A stretch of DNA of 64,000 bases from Clostridium thermobutyricum (GTDB lineage Bacteria; Bacillota; Clostridia; Ch29). Shown in pieces: positions 21,930 through 30,717 of this stretch (its first letter is position 1; each line of letters opens with the position of its first letter). The stretch spans positions 1 to 64,000 of the forward strand of contig JAENYD010000014.1 of NCBI GenBank assembly GCA_016842005.1, in the 5' to 3' direction. The notes beneath the pieces were generated by a model. That model had not been told where the DNA came from. It did no database searches and saw only the letters and a program-made list of their open reading frames with translations. The translations under genes and the position numbers were made by a program.

Positions 21930-22610
21930 TTGATGCATAAAGTTTTGAAAGTGCAAAACTATAGCGAGTTGTTTTATACTATTATATTTTTAGTGTCATT
22001 GTCTACGGCGGTTTTAAGCATTAAAGGGTCGGAGGAAGCGACCTTTGGCGGCCTGGGAACGGCAACGGTAATATTTATGTTTGTCTCCGGATTGGTTTGC
22101 TTTAAAGCAAGCTTCAAATTCATGATGGCCAATAATGTATCAAGAAAGAAATTCTATTATGGCAATATGGCTGCTCTGGTGACAATAGCTGCATTTATGG
22201 CAATGGTAGATACAGTATTGAACGGCATTCTTAGCCGGGTAATTCCATACGAAAGCTTGGTTGTGCAGCTCTATGGGACCAGCACTCATTTGGCCGAGTT
22301 TTTATGGTCCTTCGGATTATATGCCTTCTCTGTATGTCTGGGTTTGCTTATTACAACGATATATTACCGGGCCAACAGGATTATGAAGATTGTTGTTTCT
22401 GTCATTCCGTTTGTAATAGGCGTACTGTTCGGATATATTGACGGGCAGACCGGTAGAGTAGCAAGCAGAGCCCTTTCGGGTTTCATTGGCAGGGCTATGG
22501 GTTTTACCGCCAATAACGCATATTTCGGGGCATTTAGCTTTGTAGCGGGGACTGCGGTGCTGCTTTGGGCAAGCTTTATACTTATACGCAGGGCTCCTGT
22601 AAAGGATTGA
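21930..22610 (+). CDS. Multi-pass membrane protein, promoter or 5' end cut off by the IS
   Basis: 226 residues with about six hydrophobic segments (YTIIFLVSLSTAVLSI, ATVIFMFVSGLVCF, AALVTIAAFMAMV, FLWSFGLYAFSVCLGLLITTI, VVSVIPFVIGVLFGYID, GAFSFVAGTAVLLWASFILI) and a conserved-looking NNVSRKKFYYGN after the second. This resembles ABC-2 type permeases of the kind that lack their own ATPase. The first ATG sits in the target duplication of the insertion sequence and has no ribosome binding site, so the native start or promoter was probably removed; joining the flanks gives ...AAAATTGATGCATAAAG. It may now be silent or be read from an IS promoter. Confidence 0.6.
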   Translation: MMHKVLKVQNYSELFYTIIFLVSLSTAVLSIKGSEEATFGGLGTATVIFMFVSGLVCFKASFKFMMANNVSRKKFYYGNMAALVTIAAFMAMVDTVLNGILSRVIPYESLVVQLYGTSTHLAEFLWSFGLYAFSVCLGLLITTIYYRANRIMKIVVSVIPFVIGVLFGYIDGQTGRVASRALSGFIGRAMGFTANNAYFGAFSFVAGTAVLLWASFILIRRAPVKD

Positions 22611-22642
22611 GTAACCGGAAGGGCAGGTCTTTTGACATCATG

Positions 22643-22718
22643 AGACAGGGGGACCAGACAAGTCCCTGTCCCCCTGTCTGGACAAGTCCCTGTCCCCCTG
22701 TCTGTGTCCCCCTGTCTG
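22643..22718 (+). repeat. Tandem repeat of a 24-base unit with terminator-like hairpin
   Basis: GACAAGTCCCTGTCCCCCTG plus TCTG is repeated exactly at 22657-22680 and 22681-22704, with a 14-base partial copy at 22705-22718. An inverted copy of its core, AGACAGGGGGA (22643-22653), can pair with the TCCCCCTGTCT of any of the three units. No T run follows. Confidence 0.75.
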
Positions 22719-22850
22719 CCCATTCTGTTGAGTTGGTCTTAATTTATTTAAGCATAAATTGACAAATAATATAGTAAAGACTAAAATAGTTATGGACATT
22801 TTTTTAAGGTCAAATGATAATGCGTACTTAACTTTAAGGAGGTATACTAT

Positions 22851-23405
22851 TTGCTAGGTCCAAAAATAAGGGAAATTCGTCTGCAGAAGGGACTGACCCT
22901 TAACGAGATGTCGAAAAAGACCGGCTTAACCGCCAGCTATCTTTCGCAACTGGAAAGAAACATAATAGACCCTTCTCTGGCATCCCTCCGCAAGATATCG
23001 GCTGCCCTGGAAGTACCCTTATATACTTTTCTGGCTGATGAGACCAGGGAGCATGTTCTTATCACCGCTGACAAAAGGAAAAAACTTGACCTGCCCAACA
23101 GCAGCATAACATACGAATTTCTGACGCCCATGGCTTCGGATAAGAACGCCCATCCCAAGATGGAGATCATATACTACCAGCTGGAACCCCAGAGCTGGAG
23201 CAGCGATGATTACATCGTTCACGCCGCTGACGAGTGTATCTTTATATTGCAGGGGAAGATTGAACTGTATCTGGGGGAGGAGCAATATATAGTAAAACAG
23301 GGGGACAGTATATATATACGGGAAAACATCCCCCACAGGTTTTATAACCCGTCTCCCACCCAGAAGGCGGTGGGGGTAAGTACAATCTGCCCGCCCATAT
23401 ACTAA
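22851..23405 (+). CDS. XRE-family regulator with cupin sensor domain
   Basis: 184 residues from a TTG start after AAGGAGGTATACTAT. An N-terminal helix-turn-helix of the XRE type (LGPKIREIRLQKGLTLNEMS and TASYLSQLERNIIDPSLASL) is fused to a C-terminal cupin barrel (IVHAADECIFILQGKIELYL, QGDSIYIRENIPHRFYNPS, with Glu and His in the metal-like positions). Such proteins repress nearby amino acid or polyamine genes and sense a small ligand by the cupin. The aminotransferase and transporter just downstream are the likely targets. Confidence 0.85.
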   Translation: MLGPKIREIRLQKGLTLNEMSKKTGLTASYLSQLERNIIDPSLASLRKISAALEVPLYTFLADETREHVLITADKRKKLDLPNSSITYEFLTPMASDKNAHPKMEIIYYQLEPQSWSSDDYIVHAADECIFILQGKIELYLGEEQYIVKQGDSIYIRENIPHRFYNPSPTQKAVGVSTICPPIY

Positions 23406-23460
23406 GAGGGAATACAGGAAGAGCTTCCATGAAAGGGAGCTTTTTTATTTTTTGTTGATT

Positions 23461-23640
23461 TGTTAAAATAATCAACTATATATTAAATTAATAACAAATA
23501 TATTAATATTTTTTAATTAATAAATAATTAAATATTTTATTGACAAAGAAATTAATTAATACTATAATTATTAAAAAACTAAGCAATTAAATAATAATTA
23601 ATAATTTAAAATTTAATTAATAAAATTAATCTGATAACAG
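23461..23640 (+). promoter_or_regulatory. 180-base A+T-rich upstream region with consensus promoter
   Basis: The segment is nearly pure A/T with many AATTAAT/TTAATTA runs. It contains a perfect vegetative promoter: TTGACA (23540-23545), 17 bases, TATAAT (23563-23568), about 100 bases before the aminotransferase start. The A/T block upstream of the -35 may act as UP-element or curved DNA. Confidence 0.75.
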
Positions 23641-23661
23641 TCAAATTCCGGGAGGGGGATT

Positions 23662-25017
23662 ATGATGCAACTGAGTACAGAACGTTGCAATGAAGTGGTG
23701 AAAAAAGATGGTGAGGTTATCTCTCAGGCATCCCGTATGCCCTATTATCCGCTGGTGGTGAAGAGAGGTTATGGAGCAGTAATCGAAGATATTGACGGGA
23801 ACCGCTACATAGACCTTCTGTCCAGTGCCGCGGCCCTGAATACCGGTCATGCCCACCCGGAAGTGGTTAAGGCGGTAACCGAGCAGGTGAAGGATTTTGT
23901 TCATTATACCACTGCATACATGTACCACCAGCCGCTGGTGGAGCTTGCCGGCAAACTCGCTGAAATCACTCCGGGAGATTTCAAAAAGAGAGTGACTTTC
24001 GGGCTTTCGGGTTCGGATGCCAACGACGGTATGATAAAACTGGCCAGGGTCTATACGGGACGAAGTAAAATCATATCATTCGTCCAGGCATATCACGGGT
24101 CTACCTACGGGGCCATTTCCCTGTCAGCTTTAAGTCTTAACATGCGGAGGAAAATCGGTCCCCTGGTACCGGAGATTCATCATATACCCTATCCTGACTG
24201 TTACAGGTGTGCTTTCGGACAGGAAGAGGATACCTGTCACCTGGAGTGCCTCAAACAGCTGGAAATAGCCTTTAGACATTACCTGCCGGCAGAAGAAGTG
24301 GCAGCAGTGATAATGGAGCCCATCGCCGGGGATGCGGGGCTGATAATCCCGCCCAGGAAATATGTCGACAGGCTGTATGGCATATGTAAGGAAAAAGGCA
24401 TACTGTTTGTCAGTGAAGAGGTACAGCAGGGTTTCGGCCGGACCGGCAAATGGTTCGGGATTGAACATTTTGATGTGGTGCCGGATGCGGTTATTATGGG
24501 CAAGTCCATAGCCTCAGGTATGCCTTTGAGCGCCATAGTGGCCAGAGAAGAGATAATGCAAGCATGGGAGGCTCCCGCCCATCTCTTTACAATGGGGGGG
24601 CACCCGGTGTCCTGCAGGGCGGCCCTTGCTACCATAGATATTATACGCAATGAGAATCTGATGCAGCATGTCTTTGAACTGGGTGAATATGTGAAAGCCC
24701 GTTTCAACCGGATGAAGGAGAAATACGACCTTATCGGCGACGTCCGCGGAGTGGGATTGTCCATAGGCGTGGACCTGGTGAAAGACAGGGTGACCAGGGA
24801 AAAGGCCGGTGAGGCTGCCGCCAAAATATGTTACCGGTGCTGGGAGAAGGGCATTATACTGACATTTTTCGCCGGCAGTGTCCTGAGGATTCAACCGCCC
24901 CTTGTAATAACAAAGGAACAGATGGATAAAGCTATAGATATTATCCAAGAGGCAATCGGCGAATATCTGGCGGGAGACATTCCGGATGCAGTACTGGAAG
25001 TGGCCAAGGGATGGTAA
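23662..25017 (+). CDS. Class III PLP aminotransferase (GABA-aminotransferase-like)
   Basis: 451 residues of fold-type I, subgroup III. Visible marks: GSDANDGMIKLAR at about 113 (phosphate-binding region), FVQAYHGSTYGAISLSA, the acidic pair in VAAVIMEPIAGDAG, VSEEVQQGFGRTG at about 252 (usual DEVQ(T/S)G), and the PLP lysine in IMGKSIASGMPLSAIV. A CYRC...C...C cluster (DCYRCAFGQEEDTCHLEC) is unusual for catalysis but common in this subgroup. Possible substrates are GABA, lysine, ornithine or a branched-chain amino acid (an epimerase activity is known in one subgroup); position near a transporter and ilvE favours amino-acid catabolism. Start at MM after GGGAGGGGG. Confidence 0.85.
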   Translation: MMQLSTERCNEVVKKDGEVISQASRMPYYPLVVKRGYGAVIEDIDGNRYIDLLSSAAALNTGHAHPEVVKAVTEQVKDFVHYTTAYMYHQPLVELAGKLAEITPGDFKKRVTFGLSGSDANDGMIKLARVYTGRSKIISFVQAYHGSTYGAISLSALSLNMRRKIGPLVPEIHHIPYPDCYRCAFGQEEDTCHLECLKQLEIAFRHYLPAEEVAAVIMEPIAGDAGLIIPPRKYVDRLYGICKEKGILFVSEEVQQGFGRTGKWFGIEHFDVVPDAVIMGKSIASGMPLSAIVAREEIMQAWEAPAHLFTMGGHPVSCRAALATIDIIRNENLMQHVFELGEYVKARFNRMKEKYDLIGDVRGVGLSIGVDLVKDRVTREKAGEAAAKICYRCWEKGIILTFFAGSVLRIQPPLVITKEQMDKAIDIIQEAIGEYLAGDIPDAVLEVAKGW

Positions 25018-25139
25018 AGTATTAGTTCCGGAAGGGGGTATGCCTATTCAGAAAGGGTCCGGATGGAAACAGAAGTTGTTAAGGTAAACGCACTAATCAT
25101 TATTCATGATGCTGATATTATTAAGAGGGAGGTAAAAAA

Positions 25140-26278
25140 ATGTCAGGAAGCAGCAAGAAGAGTTTCTTTGAAGGCGGTTTTGGTAAGTATGTTCTTCCGG
25201 GTATTATACTTCAGTCGGTGCTTATCGGCGGAGGATACGCCACAGGCCGTGAAATTGTGGAATTCGGCGCCAAGTTCGGTGCACTGGGGTGGCTCGGTGG
25301 AGTGGGTATTTTCATCGGTTTCACTGTAATGAGTATCCTGACCTTCGAGATAGCGAGAATATACAGGGTTTATGATTACAAGTCCATAGTGCAGAAGATT
25401 GCCGGCAAAGGTTGGATATTATATGATGTCATATATATACTTCTGGCAATCCTGATCATAGCAGTTATGGCTTCCGCCACAGGGGAGATAGTGCAGAATA
25501 CACTGGGGATCCCGTATTGGGGCGGTGTTATCGGGGTAATAATTATTGTAGGTATCCTGAATTTCTACGGCAGATGGCTTATTGAAAGATTTGAAACATA
25601 TGGCACCATTGCACTGTATATAGGCTATATCATATTCGGTGCAATTGTCATATCAGCTACCTGGGGTCATGCCAGGGAGGTCTTTGCCACAGGGGACACC
25701 AGTTTTGTGGGAGAAACAAGCGTTGGTGCGGTTTTGTGGACAGGAGTTGTATATGTTGGTTACAACCTGGCCGTATATCCCGCTTCCTTCTTTACCCTTG
25801 AAAGGCAGAGCAAGAGGAAGGAGACAGTATGGGCGGGTATAATATCGGGTCTGCTTATGACAATTCCGTGGTTCCTCACATATTTTGCGGTTATGGGTTT
25901 CTATCCCTCAAAGGATGTACTGGGCGCATCGGTGCCCTGGCTGGCCATGATGCAGGGTATTACGGGACCGGGAGTGGTAGCGCTATTTGGTGTAGTGGTC
26001 GGAGGACATTGATAGAGACGTCTACAGGTATTATACACGCTCTTATTGAGAGGGTGAATGCAGGCCTGAAAGAGATGGGCAAGCCGGAATTCACTCCCAG
26101 GCAGAATGCACTGATTACAGTTATTGTGCTGATATTGGCTACCGTTTTTGCCAAGATAGGCATTATAGACCTGATAGCCAAAGGCTATACAGCCATGGCT
26201 TACGGCATGATAATCGTTTATGCCCTGCCTCTGGTCACGGTCGGCTTGTATAAGGTTGTTAAGAACGGTTCTAAATAG
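25140..26278 (+). pseudogene. YkvI-like membrane transporter broken by a frameshift
   Basis: The frame from 25140 (after GAGGGAGGTAAAA) encodes the start and nine or so helices of a YkvI/BCCT-like amino acid transporter (GGYATGREIVEFGAKFGALGW at about 30) and stops at 26012 after GVVVGGH. The family motif continues in another frame from about 26006: TLIETSTGIIHALIERVNAG, then two more helices, to 26278. Inserting one base between about 26002 and 26006 restores a single open frame of about 380 residues. Either a recent inactivating single-base deletion or a sequencing error. It follows the aminotransferase and is probably its operon partner. Confidence 0.75.
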
Positions 26279-26329
26279 TACTTATGCACTTGTTGACCTC
26301 CGTTATGTATAAGATTATATCATTTCAAT

Positions 26330-26360
26330 TAAGCCGATATATACCTGTCGGCTTATATTT
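26330..26360 (+). terminator. Terminator after the transporter
   Basis: TAAGCCGA (26330-26337) pairs with TCGGCTTA (26348-26355), followed by TATTTGTTT. Confidence 0.75.
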
Positions 26361-26514
26361 GTTTAACAGGGGATGATGGTTATGGCAGACATGGGGCAGC
26401 AAGGTTCCTGGCCTCATTTGACTGAAAGGGGAAATATTCTGTGGAAAATATGTTTATAAATTGGTAGACCTTTTATGGGATATACAATATAATAGTCTTA
26501 ATCCGTAAACTGTT

Positions 26515-26542
26515 TTAACACTGTTTATGTTTGTGCTATAAT
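26515..26542 (+). promoter_or_regulatory. Promoter of the branched-chain aminotransferase gene
   Basis: TTAACA (26515-26520), 16-base spacer, TATAAT (26537-26542). The rest of the 26279-26603 gap shows nothing else I can name. Confidence 0.7.
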
Positions 26543-26603
26543 AATAATAGGCAATTTTTTGTATGTATTACTCAAAAATTTTAATAATAAGGAGGCTGTA
26601 TAA

Positions 26604-27677
26604 ATGCAAGACCTTGTAATCAAAAGAACAGACAAACCGGGTATGATGCCTGATGAAGACCAGCTGGGCTTCGGCAAGTATTTTACAGACCATATGTTTG
26701 TGATGGACTATGAAACAGGTAAAGGCTGGCATTCGCCAAGGATAGTTCCTTACGGAGAGTTTTCCCTTTATCCTGCAGCCATGGTACTCCATTACGGGCA
26801 GGCTACTTTTGAAGGTATGAAGGCATACAGAACCGTGGATGACAGGATAGTACTGTTCAGACCAAAGGATTACCTCAACAGGTTCAACCAGTCCAACGAG
26901 AAGGTGTGTATACCACCGATAGACGTTGATTTTGTGCATCAGTGCCTGAAGAAGCTGGTGGAAATCGACAAGAACTGGGTTCCCAAGAAAATCGGGACTT
27001 CCCTGTACATCAGGCCCTTTATCATAGCTACCGACCCCTATGTTGGTGTAAAGGTATCGGATACATACAAGCTGTTCATAATCCTTTCACCGGTCGGAGC
27101 ATATTATGCTGCAGGGTTCAATCCTGTGAAGATCAAAGTCGAGGACAAATATGCAAGGGCTGTTAAAGGCGGCCTTGGAGAAGCCAAGACCCCTGCCAAT
27201 TATGCAGCCAGCCTGAAGGCGGGAGTAGAAGCCAAGAAAGAAGGCTTTGCCCAGGTGCTGTGGCTTGATGCCATTGAAAGAAAGTATATTGAAGAAGTTG
27301 GTACCATGAATATCCTGTTCAAGATAAATGATGAGATTATAACTCCTCCTCTGGCAGGCAGTATTCTTTCGGGAAGAACCCGGTTAACCACCCTTGAGCT
27401 TGCCAAAGACATGGGAATGAAAGTAACCGAGAGGAAGATTTCAATAGAAGAAGTGTTTGAAGCCCACGAAAAGGGAGAACTGCAGGAAGTGTTCGGTTCC
27501 GGAACCGCTGCCGTAATATCTCCTGTGGGAGAGCTTACATGGAAAGGCAAGACGATAGTTATAAACGACAATAAGACCGGTCCCACAGCTCAGAAGCTGT
27601 TTGATACCATAACCGGCATACAGTACGGTAAGATAGAAGACAAATTTGGCTGGGTAGATGAAGTAACAAAACTGTAA
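26604..27677 (+). CDS. ilvE: Branched-chain amino acid aminotransferase
   Basis: 357 residues of fold-type IV, the longer BCAT subgroup. Typical blocks: ALHYGQATFEGMKAYR-like (VLHYGQATFEGMKAYR) at about 65, LYIRPFIIATDPYVGV, the PLP lysine in GGLGEAKTPANYAAS at about 200, EEVGTMNILF, and GSGTAAVISPV near the end. It interconverts leucine, isoleucine and valine with their 2-oxo acids. Start ATG follows AAGGAGGCTGTATAA, with its own promoter and terminator. With livKHMGF elsewhere in the window it can serve synthesis or Stickland-type oxidation. Confidence 0.95.
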   Translation: MQDLVIKRTDKPGMMPDEDQLGFGKYFTDHMFVMDYETGKGWHSPRIVPYGEFSLYPAAMVLHYGQATFEGMKAYRTVDDRIVLFRPKDYLNRFNQSNEKVCIPPIDVDFVHQCLKKLVEIDKNWVPKKIGTSLYIRPFIIATDPYVGVKVSDTYKLFIILSPVGAYYAAGFNPVKIKVEDKYARAVKGGLGEAKTPANYAASLKAGVEAKKEGFAQVLWLDAIERKYIEEVGTMNILFKINDEIITPPLAGSILSGRTRLTTLELAKDMGMKVTERKISIEEVFEAHEKGELQEVFGSGTAAVISPVGELTWKGKTIVINDNKTGPTAQKLFDTITGIQYGKIEDKFGWVDEVTKL

Positions 27678-27684
27678 AGAGAGT

Positions 27685-27718
27685 AAAAAGCAACCGGATA
27701 ACAGCCGGTTGCTTTTTT
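27685..27718 (+). terminator. Terminator of ilvE
   Basis: AAAAAGCAACCGG and CCGGTTGCTTTTT are perfect inverted repeats, ending in a T run. Confidence 0.9.
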
Positions 27719-27832
27719 AGTTGGCGAGGGCAAATAATTTTTGGCATTTGACAAAAACTATTTTCAGGCATATTATATAATTGGTATATGCCAATAACAT
27801 ATTTTGCACATCAGACGAAGGGAAGGATATGA

Positions 27833-28612
27833 ATGGAAAAGATTACATCAGAAAAATCCAGCATTGGAAGGACTATAGGCATAATGAGCGGAAAGGGAGG
27901 GGTGGGCAAGTCATCGGTAACAGGTCTGCTGGCAGTGGGATTAAAAAACCAGGGATATGAAGTTGGTGTTCTGGACGGAGATTTGACAGGTCCCAGTATC
28001 CCCAAAATATTCGGTATCAGCAAAAGGCCCGGGCAGAGTGAAGAAGGGATGGTCCCTGTAACTACCGTTTCAGGCATAAAGGTCATGTCTATCAACCTGC
28101 TGGTGGATGAGGAGGATACTCCGGTCATATGGCGGGGTCCACTGCTGGCCAATACGGTAAAACAGTTTTACACCGACGTGGTGTGGGGAGACCTGGATTA
28201 CCTGCTGATAGACCTGCCTCCCGGAACGGGAGATGTCCCCCTTACCGTTATGCAATCTTTCCCCATGGACGGTATTATAATAGTTTCCTCTCCCCAGGAC
28301 CTGGTTAAGCTTATTGTCAGGAAGTCGATAAATATGGCAAAAAAAATGGATATACCGGTAATGGGAATTGTTGAAAATATGAGCTACCTTGAGTGTCCCG
28401 AATGCGGCAAGAGAATCAATCTTTTCGGCAAGAGCGATATAGAGCAGGCCGCCCGGGAAGCGGGCATTGAAGTCCTGGGCAAACTTCCCGTGGACCCGGA
28501 TTTCGCGGAACTCTGCGATGAAGGGAAGATTGAGCTTTATAAGTCCATAAGCGATTATATGAAGGATACTTTTGACAGAATTGAAGAGAAACTGGGAGGT
28601 GAAACAAAATGA
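27833..28612 (+). CDS. mrp: Mrp/ApbC-type P-loop ATPase (Fe-S carrier)
   Basis: 259 residues. Deviant Walker A MSGKGGVGKSS at about 18, Walker B-type DYLLIDLPPGTGDVPLTVMQS, and the C-terminal cysteine pair in YLECPECGKRINLFG that holds a bridging Fe-S cluster in the Mrp/NBP35 family. Family members carry and deliver Fe-S clusters. Start ATG follows GGAAGGATATGA. Its stop overlaps the start of the next gene (ATGA). First gene of a five-gene operon with two MinD-type ferredoxin ATPases and two NifX-like proteins. Confidence 0.9.
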   Translation: MEKITSEKSSIGRTIGIMSGKGGVGKSSVTGLLAVGLKNQGYEVGVLDGDLTGPSIPKIFGISKRPGQSEEGMVPVTTVSGIKVMSINLLVDEEDTPVIWRGPLLANTVKQFYTDVVWGDLDYLLIDLPPGTGDVPLTVMQSFPMDGIIIVSSPQDLVKLIVRKSINMAKKMDIPVMGIVENMSYLECPECGKRINLFGKSDIEQAAREAGIEVLGKLPVDPDFAELCDEGKIELYKSISDYMKDTFDRIEEKLGGETK

Positions 28613-28989
28613 AAATCTGTATTTCCGCGGGAGGAAAGGATTTAACTTCCGCGGTTGACGACAGGTTCGGACGGTGCAAGTATTTTTTGATTGTGGATAC
28701 CGGTAAAGAGGATATCCGCTGTATGGAAAACCAGGGAGCGGTGTCTCCGGGAGGCGCCGGGATAGCTGCAGCCCAGCAGGTTGTTGATGAAGGGGCTGAA
28801 TATGTTATAACCGGCAACGTGGGGCCAAACGCTATGAAGATACTCAGTGCAGGTGGCATAAAAGTATACAGGGGAAGCGGCATGACTGTTTCGGATGCCG
28901 TAGAAAGCCTGCAGGAAGGTCTGCTGGAAGAGATTGATGTTCCGGGACCTTCCCACAGGGGTATGGGTCAGGGCAGAGGGAACAAATAA
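28609..28989 (+). CDS. NifX/NifB-type (dinitrogenase FeMo-cofactor-binding) small protein
   Basis: 126 residues with the family core MKICISAGGKDLTSAVDDRFGR (typical 'VDDRFGRC..F') at the start, GAGIAAAQQVVDEGAEYVITGNVGPNA in the middle and an additional Gly-rich tail (GMGQGRGNK). The family binds metal clusters or FeMo-type cofactors; here no nitrogenase genes are visible, and it belongs to the MTH1175-like branch seen next to MinD ATPases. Overlaps mrp by four bases and the next gene by one base, so translation is coupled. Confidence 0.85.
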   Translation: MKICISAGGKDLTSAVDDRFGRCKYFLIVDTGKEDIRCMENQGAVSPGGAGIAAAQQVVDEGAEYVITGNVGPNAMKILSAGGIKVYRGSGMTVSDAVESLQEGLLEEIDVPGPSHRGMGQGRGNK

Positions 28990-29840
28990 TGATAATATCG
29001 GTTCTTAGCGGCAAGGGCGGTACGGGGAAAACCACAATTGCCACCAACCTGGCGGTTATGACCGACAATTCCAGATATGTGGACTGTGATGTGGAGGAGC
29101 CCAACGGTTTCATATTCCTGAGGCCCAGGATTGACACTCAGGTAAATGTCCGCGTAATGATACCCAAGATAGATACCGGAAGGTGCACAGGCTGTGGTAA
29201 ATGTGCCCGCTTTTGCTACTTTAATGCGCTGGCCCTGGTGAAAAATACCCCTGTGGTGTTTCCGGAACTGTGTCATGGATGCGAAGGATGTGCCATCCTT
29301 TGCCCGGAACAGGCAATCGAAAGAGATAATAAGACCATTGGAAAAGTGGAGATCGGTTATAGAGGCCAAACCGAATGCATAAGAGGAGTGCTTGATGTGG
29401 GTGAACCGGTAGGGGTGCCCATCTTGCGGGAGATCAAAAAATTGACAGGGGATGACAGATTTACGGTTGTGGACTGTCCTCCGGGGAGTTCCTGCAGTGT
29501 AATAAACTCCATAGAGGGCAGTGACTTTGCGCTGCTGGTTACCGAGCCCACTGTCTTCGGCCTGCACGACCTGAAGATTGCCCTCGAACTGGTGAGACAA
29601 CTCAATATCCCTGCCGGTATAGTGATAAACCGTTCCGGGGAAAGGGATTGCCTGATAGAGGAATATTGCCGAAATGAAGAAGTTCCTCTGCTCGGCAAAA
29701 TACCTTTTGACAGGAGAGCAGCAGAGATATATTCCAGGGGCGGGTTGTTGGCAGAGGATAAGGAATTCAGGAGTTATTTGCAAAATATACTTGAAAACCT
29801 GAAGGGGGCTGCAGGAAATGAAGCAGATAGCCGTAATTAG
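28989..29840 (+). CDS. MinD-type ATPase with inserted 2x[4Fe-4S] ferredoxin domain (1)
   Basis: 283 residues. N-terminal deviant Walker A LSGKGGTGKTT at about 6-16, then an inserted ferredoxin domain with two clusters (CTGCGKCARFC at about 64 and CHGCEGCAILC at about 94), followed by the rest of the ATPase with VVDCPPGSSCSV and the DLKIALELVRQL region. It joins a nucleotide switch to electron transfer. The paired homologue follows with a 23-base overlap. Comparable pairs are found in the ORP (orange protein) operon of sulfate reducers. Confidence 0.88.
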   Translation: MIISVLSGKGGTGKTTIATNLAVMTDNSRYVDCDVEEPNGFIFLRPRIDTQVNVRVMIPKIDTGRCTGCGKCARFCYFNALALVKNTPVVFPELCHGCEGCAILCPEQAIERDNKTIGKVEIGYRGQTECIRGVLDVGEPVGVPILREIKKLTGDDRFTVVDCPPGSSCSVINSIEGSDFALLVTEPTVFGLHDLKIALELVRQLNIPAGIVINRSGERDCLIEEYCRNEEVPLLGKIPFDRRAAEIYSRGGLLAEDKEFRSYLQNILENLKGAAGNEADSRN

Positions 29841-30717
29841 CGGAAAGGGCGGTACCGGCAAGACAACCATAACCGGCTCCTTTGCCAGCCTGTCAAAGGC
29901 CGGGGATATTATTATGGCGGATTGCGACGTTGAAGCCCCCAACCTCCACCTGATTATGGGGGGAGAGGATGTGTGCTCGGATGAATTCAGCGGGGCAAGG
30001 GTTGCCGTTATAGACCCGGATAAATGCAGTGGCTGCGGCATATGCAGTGATGTTTGCAGGTTCGGTGCAATTGAAAACTGCACGGTGAACAGCCTGAAAT
30101 GTGAAGGGTGCGGCACCTGCAGCATTGTCTGTCCCGAAGGGGCAGTTGAGATGAAAGATGAGATAACGGGGAAAACATATATAACCGACTGTGAGGGCAT
30201 GGTGTTTTCCCATGCCAGGCTGGAGATTGGTGCCGACGGTTCCGGGAAGCTGGTTACAAGGGTCAGGAAGAATGCCGTCGAACACCTTGAAGAGCAGGAA
30301 TACGTGATAATAGACGGTTCCCCGGGGATCGGCTGTGTGGTAATAGCATCAATTACCGGTTGTGATGCTGCCCTGATTGTAACGGAACCTACCAGATCCG
30401 GGCTGGAAGACCTCAGACGGGTTCTTTCCACCTGCAGGCACTTTGGTGTAAAATCTTTTGTGTGTATAAACAAGTTTGACCTGAATACCCAGATTACCGG
30501 AGAGATAGAGGAGTTTTGCAGGAATGAAGGTCTGGAGGTGGTAGGCAGGATCCCTTATGATGACATGGTTATTGAAGGGTTGAAGGATATGAAGCCTGCT
30601 GTGGAGATGGAGGGCAGTCAGGCAGGACGGCAAATAAGAAGTATGTACCTTAGAATAATGAAATTACTGAAAGAGGAGGATGCTGATGTTACTGGCAATT
30701 GCTATGGACGGTTCTGA
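29818..30717 (+). CDS. MinD-type ATPase with inserted 2x[4Fe-4S] ferredoxin domain (2)
   Basis: 299 residues. Walker A ISGKGGTGKTT, ferredoxin insert with CSGCGICSDVC at about 67 and CEGCGTCSIVC at about 98, then VIIDGSPGIGCVVIASITG. Sister of the previous gene with the same domain order but only moderate identity, which is usual for this pair. The start overlaps the previous gene by 23 bases; a site (GGGGGCTGCAGGA) lies inside the upstream gene. Confidence 0.88.
   Translation: MKQIAVISGKGGTGKTTITGSFASLSKAGDIIMADCDVEAPNLHLIMGGEDVCSDEFSGARVAVIDPDKCSGCGICSDVCRFGAIENCTVNSLKCEGCGTCSIVCPEGAVEMKDEITGKTYITDCEGMVFSHARLEIGADGSGKLVTRVRKNAVEHLEEQEYVIIDGSPGIGCVVIASITGCDAALIVTEPTRSGLEDLRRVLSTCRHFGVKSFVCINKFDLNTQITGEIEEFCRNEGLEVVGRIPYDDMVIEGLKDMKPAVEMEGSQAGRQIRSMYLRIMKLLKEEDADVTGNCYGRF

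Noticed and set aside
22619-22725. A CRISPR array
   Set aside because: Only two full 24-base units with no spacers; a tandem repeat with a hairpin fits better.
28968-30473. A 501-codon frame on the minus strand
   Set aside because: It lies antisense to the two ferredoxin-MinD genes, which have strong motifs; the long minus frame is a by-product of their codon use.
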